Below are positions 1 to 6,017 of a stretch of 8,586 bases of DNA, in pieces. Below the pieces are notes generated by a model. That model ran no database searches. It saw only the letters and a list, made by a program, of their open reading frames with translations, and was not told the origin of the DNA. Position 1 is the first letter of the stretch, and every line of letters begins with the position of its first letter. The position numbers and the translations under genes were made by a program. Source of the stretch: an uncultured Clostridia bacterium (GTDB lineage Bacteria > Bacillota > Clostridia > Lachnospirales > Lachnospiraceae). The stretch is from assembly GCA_946623485.1 (NCBI GenBank), contig CAMORF010000085.1, positions 1 through 8,586 on the forward strand, given 5' to 3'.

Positions 1-2
1 TA

Positions 3-53
3 TCGGATGAAAAGACAAGCAAGATGTACAAGTTATTTTGTAACAGATCCTAA
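3..53 (+). CDS. Possible C-terminal tail of a small ORF ending MYKLFCNRS (5' end outside window)
   Basis: This frame is open from the first bases of the window and stops at TAA 51-53. Its last 16 residues match 11 of 16 in the tail of the small ORF at 2305-2385: S, K, T, then MYKLFCN, then the final S. Nine of those residues lie within a 33-bp stretch that is nearly identical between the two places, so the match could come from conserved DNA or RNA rather than conserved protein. The start lies outside the window, so length and ribosome binding site are unknown. A strong terminator follows about 40 nt downstream, so this is the 3' end of a plus-strand transcript. I do not recognise a function. 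It may be non-coding sequence that happens to be open. Confidence 0.3.
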   Translation, partial: SDEKTSKMYKLFCNRS

Positions 54-54
54 G
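22..54 (+). repeat. 33-bp dispersed repeat with hairpin, copy 1
   Basis: This 33-bp stretch recurs at 2354-2386 in the same orientation with one difference (A at 47, C at 2379). It contains an imperfect inverted repeat: TGTACAA and TTGTAACA can pair around a GTTATT loop with one bulged base. Like the second copy, it sits in the 3' part of a plus-strand transcript, 38 nt before an intrinsic terminator. The core is more AT-rich than the genes around it. It could be a mobile or processed RNA element, or the end of a small-protein family. Confidence 0.75.
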
Positions 55-92
55 TCTGCGATTCATTTCATTCATATTTCGGTCAAAGAAAG

Positions 93-126
93 AACCTGTG
101 CAGCGATCTGCACAGGTTTCATTTTT
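93..126 (+). terminator. Rho-independent terminator, possibly bidirectional
   Basis: A perfect 11-bp stem (AACCTGTGCAG at 93-103 with CTGCACAGGTT at 108-118) encloses a CGAT tetraloop, and TCATTTTT follows. It ends the plus-strand transcript entering from the left. On the minus strand the stem is followed by CTTTCTTTG, a weaker U-tract, so it may also catch transcripts of the converging gene that stops at 273. Nothing else recognisable lies between 127 and 272. Confidence 0.85.
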
Positions 127-272
127 CAGTCTGGATGTATCCGTGAGCCGGATTCCGAGGCCAGTCATAATTGTCAGGATCTGTTCAGGAATGACGTATG
201 ATCTTGATTGTCTTTTTCTCCGGGTCCACAGGTCAAGGTTCGGCTGCATAGTTACCGGGCATAGACGGATTC

Positions 273-1175
273 TCACAGATGATCCCATTCTCTGTATTTC
301 CGGCCGGTTCCGGCGTAGGTCTTTTTCCAGAAATCGCCCATGCCGCCGTGCTCCATCGAGGAGTCGAAGACATACCAGGTGCCGCCAATCATGATTTTCG
401 TCCATGAGTGAAGGTCCCAATGGCCATCGAGATAGAGAAGCTCTCCTGCAATTGCTTTTACGTCACGGTATCCGATATACCTGGCCATATAGGCAAGGGA
501 AGCCGAGAAATTATAACAGACACCGGAATGGGTGGTCAGCATCTCATAGCCGTAGACCAGTCTCCAGGTTGGCGCGTATGAGAAAGGACGCTTGGTGATG
601 TAGGTAAATGTATCACTGCACAGGTACTCATAGCAGGCACGAAGCTTCTGCTCCTGGTTCATGGCATTTGTGGTCAGCTGGTTCACCGTCTTTTTGACCA
701 GCTTATACATCTTCCTGGATGCCGATGTCATGGATCCATCAGGATTCAGATAATAGTCATCGATGACGTTTTGCTTCTGGATCACACCGTTGATGCAGTA
801 GCAGTAGCCGCGGGGTTTGATATTCACCCATCCGTTCACGCCGCGGCCGATTACGCCTGCCTTTCCGTTTTTCTTGAAATAGTATTCGGTTCCGCCGATA
901 TTCACAAGGCCCGTCCGCAGGACGCCGCGGCTGGCGGCATCGGTGCTGAAATAAAAGTTCCTGCCGTTGATGACTTTTAATCCGAGTGCCATCGCCCCGG
1001 CACCATCATAGTAGTAGATCTGGTTATTCTGCCTGACCCAGCCTGTCATCGGCGCAGCGGATACGGTATTGATCCATGGCGATTTTCCGGGAACTGCAGC
1101 CAGCATTGCCGCAGTAAGAACCAGGCAAGCCAGAACCCGCAGGATGAATCGTCTGATCGCGTGTGTTTCATTCAT
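273..1175 (-). CDS. Secreted transglutaminase-like protein with cell-wall-binding repeats
   Basis: This 300-residue protein has a signal peptide (basic MNETHAIRR, hydrophobic stretch to about residue 28, likely cleavage near VSA|AP at 40-41). Residues 44-134 contain several short glucan/choline-binding-type repeats, each with a GW or G-x-N start and an aromatic YYY/FYF/YYF core, which suggest attachment to wall polymers. Residues 155-300 form a transglutaminase-like (cysteine protease fold) domain with a visible triad: C220 in HSGVCYNF, H256 in LHSWTKI and D271 in VFDSS. The domain could act as a protease, a crosslinker or another acyl-transfer enzyme; the substrate is unknown. I chose the start at 1175 because AAGGGGG lies about 8 nt upstream. 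The frame stays open to 1373 and has an in-frame ATG at 1229, but those starts would put a non-hydrophobic extension before the signal peptide. The gene is monocistronic and divergent from the BI-1 gene. Confidence 0.9.
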   Translation of the reverse strand: MNETHAIRRFILRVLACLVLTAAMLAAVPGKSPWINTVSAAPMTGWVRQNNQIYYYDGAGAMALGLKVINGRNFYFSTDAASRGVLRTGLVNIGGTEYYFKKNGKAGVIGRGVNGWVNIKPRGYCYCINGVIQKQNVIDDYYLNPDGSMTSASRKMYKLVKKTVNQLTTNAMNQEQKLRACYEYLCSDTFTYITKRPFSYAPTWRLVYGYEMLTTHSGVCYNFSASLAYMARYIGYRDVKAIAGELLYLDGHWDLHSWTKIMIGGTWYVFDSSMEHGGMGDFWKKTYAGTGRKYREWDHL

Positions 1176-1307
1176 AGTGTTTTCCCCCTTATCTGTTATG
1201 CTCCCTTCCAAGTGTTCCTCCCCTTGCATGGATGCTGCAACGATCCGGCGCAACGGCTGTACGGCGAAAGCCTGATTCCTTGCCCGGGCGCAGGATGCAT
1301 TTCCCAT

Positions 1308-1336
1308 ATTATAACAGGAGATGGCAGCCTTGGAAA
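1308..1336 (-). promoter_or_regulatory. Extended -10 promoter for the transglutaminase gene
   Basis: On the minus strand, TTTCCA (1336-1331) is followed after 17 bp by a perfect TATAAT (1313-1308). TG sits one base upstream of it (TGTTATAAT), an extended -10. Transcription would start near 1301, leaving a GC-rich leader of about 125 nt (1176-1300) with several short complementary segments. I could not match the leader to a known riboswitch class. Confidence 0.7.
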
Positions 1337-1437
1337 TGGAGGAAAGCGGTCTATAAGAAGATTTTGGGATCATTTATGGAGACTTTGCAAAGTTCCTGCT
1401 TTGAAATTCTGCTGCAGCTTTCATCGGTGCCTGTATC

Positions 1438-1466
1438 TTGCAGAATCAGTATGTCTTAAGTATAAT
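1438..1466 (+). promoter_or_regulatory. Sigma-A type promoter for the BI-1/YetJ-like gene
   Basis: TTGCAG (1438-1443), a 17-bp spacer and a perfect TATAAT (1461-1466) are consistent with a housekeeping promoter. The expected start near 1473 gives a leader of about 130 nt that contains the whole 34-bp repeat cluster. The promoter lies back to back with the minus-strand promoter at 1308-1336, roughly 100 bp apart. Confidence 0.65.
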
Positions 1467-1495
1467 TATATCGTATTATTCTAACAGGAGGGCGG

Positions 1496-1590
1496 CGAAT
1501 ATCAGACGGCGTTTTCGTCAGACAGCATACGAATATCAGACGGCGTTTTCGCCAGACAGCATACGAATATCAGACGGCATTTTAGTCAGG
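1496..1590 (+). repeat. Three tandem 34-bp units in the BI-1 gene leader
   Basis: Units begin at 1496, 1530 and 1564 with a constant 34-bp period. The first two differ at few positions and the third diverges at its end. Each unit carries two TCAGACRGC boxes (1502, 1518, 1536, 1552 as CCAGACAGC, 1570) spaced alternately 16 and 18 bp. Within a unit GACG and CGTC can pair around GCGTTTT, and ACGAA can pair with TTCGT. In the third unit the place of the second box reads GTCAGGAGG, so the Shine-Dalgarno of the next gene sits where a repeat box would be. A period of 34 is not a multiple of three, which argues against a coding repeat. Confidence 0.9.
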
Positions 1591-1602
1591 AGGTATTTTC
1601 AT

Positions 1603-2301
1603 ATGAAGATGAACAGTTTATCCCAGGAAGTCAGGGCAAGGCGTTTGAAAGCCTTTGTGGCTCCGGACAGTATTATCTCATTGAGAGCTTACAATACGAT
1701 TTTGACCGGCGTGGTGATGTACGGGCTTTTGATCAATGTGCTTTTGTGCCGGGAATCTGTGGTGAATTTCGTGTTCACAAAGATGAATCCGATCATGTTT
1801 TTTGTCATCTACTTTGTGTGTGCGGCCGGGGGCATCATGCTGGCACAAAAGTCCAGCAATGCGCTGATCAGCTTTATCGGTTATAATATGGTGGTTGTCC
1901 CGATGGGAATTGCGGTTGCGGTTGCGGTTCTGATGGGGGGCTTTGATCCGTCGGTCGTGTCGCATGCGATCATCACGACAGCTGGCGTGACCGTGATTAT
2001 GGTTGCGGCCGGTATTTTGTTCCCGCAGTTTTTTGCCAGGATCGGATCGATTCTTTTCTTTGGCCTGGTCGGTGTTCTGGTTGGCTTTCTTGTATCGATC
2101 TTCCTGCCGGGGGTTCATCTGGCTATGACGGTCCTGTCAGCGGGGCTGTTTTCCCTGTATATCGGGTATGACGTGTACCGTTCGCAGCAGTTTCCCCGTA
2201 CGGTAGACAATGCGGTTGACTGTGCCATTGATATCTATCTGGATATCATAAACCTGTTCCTGGATTTGCTGCGGATCTTTGGGAATTCGAAAAAGAATTA
2301 A
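1603..2301 (+). CDS. Bax inhibitor-1 / YetJ (UPF0005) family membrane protein
   Basis: This is a 232-residue integral membrane protein with about seven hydrophobic segments (roughly 31-49, 63-82, 88-111, 120-139, 147-168, 173-190, 207-226). The ending IGYDVYRSQ followed by DIYLDIINLFLDLLRIFG is the signature of the bacterial BI-1 family, and the length matches. In the Bacillus subtilis member YetJ, two aspartates 24 residues apart (D171 and D195) form a pH-sensing pair that gates a calcium leak. Here D190 and D214 have the same spacing and motif context, so a pH-dependent calcium or cation leak is a reasonable inference. The start at 1603 is set by AGGAGG at 1588-1593. The open frame extends back to 1438, but that stretch is the repeat-filled leader. 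A small ORF follows after 3 nt. Confidence 0.92.
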   Translation: MKMNSLSQEVRARRLKAFVAPDSIISLRAYNTILTGVVMYGLLINVLLCRESVVNFVFTKMNPIMFFVIYFVCAAGGIMLAQKSSNALISFIGYNMVVVPMGIAVAVAVLMGGFDPSVVSHAIITTAGVTVIMVAAGILFPQFFARIGSILFFGLVGVLVGFLVSIFLPGVHLAMTVLSAGLFSLYIGYDVYRSQQFPRTVDNAVDCAIDIYLDIINLFLDLLRIFGNSKKN

Positions 2302-2304
2302 GTT

Positions 2305-2385
2305 ATGCAACCGAACCTTGATCTGTGGAATTGGAGCCGAAAAAAAACAGGAGAGATGTACAAGTTATTTTGTAACAGCTCCTAA
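2305..2385 (+). CDS. Small ORF (26 aa) coupled to the BI-1 gene, ending MYKLFCNSS
   Basis: An ATG 3 nt after the BI-1 stop opens a 26-codon frame that begins MQPNLDLWNW, has a basic middle (SRKKTGE) and ends MYKLFCNSS. There is no good Shine-Dalgarno, so expression would depend on coupling to termination of the gene upstream. The tail is shared with the frame at 3-53, including S, K and T positions just before the DNA-identical core, which hints at protein-level conservation. Against coding: the shared DNA runs past the stop codon, can form a hairpin, and uses AT-rich codons (TTA, TTT, TGT) unlike its neighbours. The peptide is too short for a transmembrane helix. I do not recognise a function. 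Confidence 0.4.
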   Translation: MQPNLDLWNWSRKKTGEMYKLFCNSS

Positions 2386-2386
2386 G
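2354..2386 (+). repeat. 33-bp dispersed repeat with hairpin, copy 2
   Basis: This is the second copy of the element at 22-54, with 32 of 33 bases identical and the same orientation. It forms the end of the small ORF at 2305-2385, including its TAA stop, and lies 22 nt before the terminator stem-and-tract that starts at 2409. Both copies are therefore at the 3' end of a plus-strand transcript. Confidence 0.8.
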
Positions 2387-2408
2387 GTCGGAGCGGAATC
2401 ATAGATTG

Positions 2409-2439
2409 AAAAAAAGAGCGCCCGGGGCGCTCTTTTTTT
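2409..2439. terminator. Symmetric bidirectional terminator between convergent transcripts
   Basis: Seven A's (2409-2415), a GC-rich stem GAGCGCC/GGCGCTC (2416-2422 with 2426-2432) and seven T's (2433-2439) make a near-perfect symmetric terminator. It should stop both the BI-1 transcript and the minus-strand ABC operon. The T-tract touches the stop codon of the last operon gene (2439-2441), so the minus-strand hairpin begins almost at the end of translation. Confidence 0.93.
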
Positions 2440-3653
2440 CAGGTTCTGTCTATAAGCATGGAGCAGATTCCGGTAATCGCGGCATAGATCGCCATGTACC
2501 AGATCGGCAGGTTGCCGTGAATTGTTTTCAGGTACAGGTAGGGCGGCAGGAGCATCTGGAGCGGCTCCAGGATGGACAGGTCTACGAAGACCGGAGTCAG
2601 GAACAGGCAGGCGCAGATCAAAATCGGGATCGAAGATGCCATAAAGTCTTTTCTGCGCAGCAGGATCCGGAGGAGGTTGGAGAATCCGGCAACCTGGAGC
2701 ACGAGAAGCAGCAGGGCAGGGAGCTCAACCGAGATCCTGGTAAAGCTTCCTCCGAGAAACAGCGCCACAAAGACGGCGAGAGCCACATCGATCAGCGGGA
2801 TTAACAGGTACAGATAATGAAAGATTGGGTGCAGGTGCGCCGGGATCCAGACAAAACGCCCTTCCTGGCAGTCCTGAGCCAGGTACAGGATTGCCGCAAA
2901 CCCGGTCAGTGTCAGCAAAACGGCGAGCAGCCCGCGCATCGGTGATGCAATATAACGGTCAATCTCATCTTCTTTTACCGGGGTTCCGTCCAGGTATTCC
3001 AGATCAAAGAAATCGTAGTCCGTCTCATAGGCTGCGATGGTCTCGTCCACAAACTGTTCTCGCTGGGCATTGTCCATGGAGCCGACTTCCGGATGGATCT
3101 TCAGCCATGTCTTCAGGACTGCCTTCTCCAGGGACGGGTACATTTTCCCGAAAAGCTGTTCCCGGGTCAGCTTGGAGACGACATCGTTTGTCGCGGCAAA
3201 GCACTGGATGGCATGCTCCTTCATCTCCTGGGAAGCGTTGTCAGACCCCAGAAGGGAGCCAAGCAGCACAAGCGCGCCGGCAGAAAGATTCTTTGTTTTC
3301 TGGGAACCATAGGCCTGGAAGAGTGCATTCAGGTCAGGCGGAAGCAAAAAACCGATCCGGGCCTGGCCGGTGGTGACTGCATGCAGGAGCTCTTCTTCAT
3401 CCTTGCAGGCAATATACCGCACGGCAGAGGTGCTCCCGTCTACCAGGGAGCGGATCAGCTGCTGTGAGGCTTCGTCATCCGCTGAGCGCGGTGCTACGGC
3501 AGCAGTGACCAGGCTGGAGGATTCCCGGGAGAGCTGGCCGACTCCGAATACCAGGATTGGCACCAGGGCAATCAGGATCAGAAAGAGAGCCTGCTTCAGG
3601 ATCCGTTTGTTAAGAAGGTACATCCAGAGAAAAATCTGTCTTGGCTGATTCAT
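2439..3653 (-). CDS. ABC-2 type exporter membrane subunit B
   Basis: This 404-residue protein has the ABC-2 (ABC2_membrane_3-like) layout: one N-terminal helix (about 20-40), a long extracytoplasmic segment of nearly 200 residues (41-236), then five helices (about 238-259, 277-301, 308-330, 340-358, 384-401). The sequence ends three residues after the last helix. The phrase GFLLPPDLNALFQ in the loop resembles the conserved part of such loops. Its start codon overlaps the stop of the preceding gene (ATGA, 3650-3653), so translation is coupled and a 1:1 ratio with subunit A is likely. It would form half of a heterodimeric channel driven by the ATPase at 5008-5697. The substrate is unknown. The last bases run into the shared terminator. 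Confidence 0.85.
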   Translation of the reverse strand: MNQPRQIFLWMYLLNKRILKQALFLILIALVPILVFGVGQLSRESSSLVTAAVAPRSADDEASQQLIRSLVDGSTSAVRYIACKDEEELLHAVTTGQARIGFLLPPDLNALFQAYGSQKTKNLSAGALVLLGSLLGSDNASQEMKEHAIQCFAATNDVVSKLTREQLFGKMYPSLEKAVLKTWLKIHPEVGSMDNAQREQFVDETIAAYETDYDFFDLEYLDGTPVKEDEIDRYIASPMRGLLAVLLTLTGFAAILYLAQDCQEGRFVWIPAHLHPIFHYLYLLIPLIDVALAVFVALFLGGSFTRISVELPALLLLVLQVAGFSNLLRILLRRKDFMASSIPILICACLFLTPVFVDLSILEPLQMLLPPYLYLKTIHGNLPIWYMAIYAAITGICSMLIDRT

Positions 3654-4930
3654 CTTCCGCCTCGCTTTCCGGACACATTGCTTTTCCTGAGCAGGAATGA
3701 GCCAATCAGAAACAGAGCCGCCCAGGCCAGGGTCAACAGCAGGCTCATCCAGACAGAGGTTTTCCCCCGCGCGGTTGCCTGCAGGTATAAAAGTGCCTGG
3801 CCGGTGGGAAGGAACGGCTGAATTGCTTTTAGTGTTCCGGGCATGCTCTGCACGGTATAGAAGACCCCGGAGAGGTAGGCCAGGACAATCATGACCAGAA
3901 ATTGCAGGAGAACTCCGGTGATTAATGCTTTAGACAGTTCATATAGGAACAGGTCTATGGCTGCGGCAAGCAGGATCACGGGAAATGCTTTCAGGCAGAA
4001 CAGAAGGAATCCATTCAGGAAGCTTTCCGGTGTCAGCCCGAATGCGGAAAATGTGATTGGCATCCTGCCGAGGACGGCGCCGATCAGCGGGAAAAAGAGC
4101 ACGCCGAGGCAGGAAAGCAGTGCGATCAGGCTGATGTATTCCGCAAGCACCTGCCGGAAGGAACCCAGGCGGCGCAGATTTAAAAGCTGCGCAAGGGAGT
4201 AGTCTGAGCGGATGAAGCTGCCCGCACACATAACCCCGGTCAGGAGGATCAGGAGAAGCACCATGGATACCAGGTAGAAGCTTTCCACGGAGAGCTGGCT
4301 TCCGGATTTGACATACCGTACCTGGAACATGTGCTTGCGGTGGAGCATGTCCTGCATGCTCATGAGGAGGAGGTCTGTCTGAGCGTTTGCGATCACTTCC
4401 GGGTCTGAGGTACCGGAGGCGACATAATAATCGGAAAGAACGTTGCTTGCGCTGTTCATGGAGCCGAGAATGACCGATACGGCTTTTGAAAGTTCGCGCA
4501 GGACCAGCGTTTCAAGCCCGGCAGTGGAAGCCGGGACCACAAGGATCATTTGATCCAGCCCGCCGGCAAGCAGCGTGCTGATTACGCCATCCGGAATCAC
4601 GATCGCGGCAAGGACCTCACCCTTGCGGATTGCATTTACGGCTTCCTGCTTTGTATCGTACAGATGGAAGCTGACCTCTGAACGGGAAGAATCGAGCTGG
4701 AGCAGCGCCGGGAATGCGGCGCTGAAGGTGCCTGAATCGCTGACCCCGGCGATTCCGATGGGCACGGTAGCATCCTCATCCCCTTCGGCCAGATGGAGGG
4801 ATCTTGCAGACTGCAGATAGAGTATGCCTCCGAGGGAAAGACAAAGGAGAAGCGTCATGGCGCACATGGACGGAAAGATCTTCAGCACTGCCTTAAGCCG
4901 GAGCCTTGTATAGATGATGAAACGGTTCAT
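3650..4930 (-). CDS. ABC-2 type exporter membrane subunit A
   Basis: This 426-residue protein has the same layout as subunit B but little obvious similarity in sequence: helix 1 at about 22-40, an extracytoplasmic domain (43-215), then helices near 217-239, 263-287, 305-328, 335-360 and 393-414. The ending YLSGVFYTVQSMPGTLKAIQ followed by PFLPTGQALLYL is the typical ABC-2 carboxy-terminal motif before the last helix. The C-terminus is basic (SGKRGGR), as expected on the cytoplasmic side. The frame has no better upstream start. The nearest purine-rich signal (TAAGGAAA) is about 15 nt away, which is far, and lies in a 20-bp tandem duplication. Initiation may therefore be weak. The gene follows the ATPase by 77 nt and overlaps subunit B by 4 nt. 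Confidence 0.87.
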   Translation of the reverse strand: MNRFIIYTRLRLKAVLKIFPSMCAMTLLLCLSLGGILYLQSARSLHLAEGDEDATVPIGIAGVSDSGTFSAAFPALLQLDSSRSEVSFHLYDTKQEAVNAIRKGEVLAAIVIPDGVISTLLAGGLDQMILVVPASTAGLETLVLRELSKAVSVILGSMNSASNVLSDYYVASGTSDPEVIANAQTDLLLMSMQDMLHRKHMFQVRYVKSGSQLSVESFYLVSMVLLLILLTGVMCAGSFIRSDYSLAQLLNLRRLGSFRQVLAEYISLIALLSCLGVLFFPLIGAVLGRMPITFSAFGLTPESFLNGFLLFCLKAFPVILLAAAIDLFLYELSKALITGVLLQFLVMIVLAYLSGVFYTVQSMPGTLKAIQPFLPTGQALLYLQATARGKTSVWMSLLLTLAWAALFLIGSFLLRKSNVSGKRGGR

Positions 4931-4970
4931 TGATTTTTCTGATTTCCTTATTGATTTTCTGATTCCCTTA
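4930..4970 (-). repeat. Tandem 20/21-bp duplication just upstream of permease subunit A
   Basis: Two adjacent units, 4930-4950 and 4951-4970, share TTGATTTTTCTGATTTCCTTA with small changes, and a third TTGA starts at 4971. On the coding strand each unit reads TAAGG(G/A)AATCAGAAAA-ATCA. The duplication carries the only Shine-Dalgarno-like sequence for the gene and places a second copy further upstream. Confidence 0.75.
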
Positions 4971-5007
4971 TTGACCTTGATCGGCAGAGAGGTTTTCTGA
5001 CAGCTCT

Positions 5008-5697
5008 TTACAGAAGCGCGGAGAGGCGTGCCCCGCCGACTTTATGGTCTATCACCGTTGCGTTTCCGTCCTTCAGGACATATGCCCTGTTGCAGTTTTC
5101 GATCTCGCCAAGTTCGTGGGAAGCCAGCAGAACAATTCCGCCTTTTTTGCAGAACAGCTTGAGCCAGGTGACAATTTGTTCTTTGGCGAGCAGATCCAGG
5201 GCTGCGCCGGGTTCATCCAGCAGGAGAATCCGTGGATGGTGGGCGAGTGCGCAGCCGATGGAAAGACGCTTCTTCATTCCCCCGGACAGGGTACGTACAT
5301 TTTTATGCAGGAACTGATCAATATCCAGGTCCTTGAGCACACCTTCCTCCAGCTCCTGCCGCAGCAGCTTTCTCCCGCCGGTATACCAGAGGCGGAGATT
5401 GTCCAACGCGGTCAGTTCCTCCAGAAGGGGGGTGGACTGGGGGACATAGCCGATCAGCCGGGAGGCATCCTGGCGTCTTCGGAACAGATCGATGGAACCT
5501 CCATTGTTCGGTTCAAATTGGAAAGAACCTGAATCTGGCCGGACCACTCCGGCCAGGATAGACAGAAGCGTAGATTTGCCGCATCCGTTTTTTCCGAGGA
5601 TGCAGGTCATCGACCCTTCGTCCGCTTCCATGCTTACACCGCGCAAGATCTGCGCGGAACGGTAACTCTTCCTGATTCCCTGAATTCTGATCTTCAT
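5008..5697 (-). CDS. ABC exporter ATP-binding subunit
   Basis: This 229-residue ATPase has all the motor motifs: Walker A GKNGCGKST (35-43), Q-loop in YVPQ (Q87), signature LSGGM (137-141), Walker B RILLLDEP (156-163), D-loop ALD (166-168) and switch histidine in SHE (H194). Length and motif order fit the CcmA/BcrA-type ATPases that pair with ABC-2 permeases, and two such permeases follow. I chose ATG at 5697 because CAGGAAAT precedes it and the protein then begins with a normal first strand (MKIRIQGIRKSY). A GTG at 5745 would add 16 residues and has no clear ribosome binding site. The protein is short after the H-loop, with no C-terminal extension. The transported compound cannot be inferred; candidates are peptides, lipids or drugs. 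Confidence 0.93.
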   Translation of the reverse strand: MKIRIQGIRKSYRSAQILRGVSMEADEGSMTCILGKNGCGKSTLLSILAGVVRPDSGSFQFEPNNGGSIDLFRRRQDASRLIGYVPQSTPLLEELTALDNLRLWYTGGRKLLRQELEEGVLKDLDIDQFLHKNVRTLSGGMKKRLSIGCALAHHPRILLLDEPGAALDLLAKEQIVTWLKLFCKKGGIVLLASHELGEIENCNRAYVLKDGNATVIDHKVGGARLSALL

Positions 5698-6017
5698 ATT
5701 TCCTGTTGTAACTCTTTTCTGAATAAAACCATTTTCTGCAGACACATGATTCCATCCATGTGCCCTTCTTCCCGATCAACGATGATTTACATCGTCTATC
5801 TCTGAACAACTCCTTACAGATGCAATCTCCTCGGCTGAAACGAACGTATGTTTCGAACCGTATGCGTCTTCTCTGAACTACAGACAATCCGTAAACGTCA
5901 GTGTTCTGACGTCTTTGACTGCAGCACCTAACACTTTATCATATTCTCAGATTGCGTGAAAGGGATGTTTTTGATATAGTATCTTATCACTTGACGTGAA
6001 ATGATGGAGGAAATTAT
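5698..6017. promoter_or_regulatory. Divergent regulatory spacer with palindromes and direct repeats
   Basis: No convincing gene lies in this 320-bp stretch. It holds two inverted repeats, ACGATG-ATTTA-CATCGT (5779-5795) and ACGTCAG-TGTT-CTGACGT (5895-5912). Neither has a T-tract, so they look more like operators or RNA hairpins than terminators. It also holds a direct repeat 72 bp apart: CGTCTATCTCTGAACAAC (5793-5810) and CGTCTTCTCTGAACTAC (5865-5881). A further pair, GAACGTATG (5842-5850) and GAACCGTATG (5855-5864), lies between. For the minus-strand ABC operon I see only a TATGAT (5943-5938) without a good -35, so that promoter may need an activator. Confidence 0.55.
5952..5980 (+). promoter_or_regulatory. 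Promoter for the 535-residue exported protein
   Basis: TTGCGT (5952-5957) and TATAGT (5975-5980) are separated by 17 bp, so transcription would start near 5987 and give a short leader of about 30 nt. GGAGG at 6006-6010 precedes the ATG by 7 nt. Confidence 0.6.

Noticed and set aside
1496..1590. Repeat cluster considered as a CRISPR array
   Set aside because: The units are directly adjacent with no variable spacers, only about three copies occur, and no cas genes are present.
1438..1602. N-terminal extension of the BI-1 protein by 55 codons
   Set aside because: The stretch is promoter plus non-coding 34-bp repeats, and AGGAGG stands at the right distance from the ATG at 1603.
1678..2118. Minus-strand open frame of 146 codons opposite the BI-1 gene
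   Set aside because: It is rich in H, D, R, N and Q from reading the complement of a hydrophobic gene, has no ribosome binding site, and lies wholly within a well-supported gene.
2406..3376. Plus-strand open frames opposite permease B
   Set aside because: They are antisense to a clear ABC-2 permease, show Arg/Gln/Gly-rich composition typical of shadow frames, and lack start signals.
5513..5887. Minus-strand 124-codon frame covering the exporter spacer and the start of the ATPase
   Set aside because: It overlaps the ATPase in another frame, has no Shine-Dalgarno at its ATG, and has no recognisable protein pattern. AAGGAG near 5815 is not followed by a suitable ATG.
5895..5912. ACGTCAG/CTGACGT hairpin as a terminator or attenuator
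   Set aside because: No run of T's follows on either strand; an operator or RNA hairpin role is more likely.
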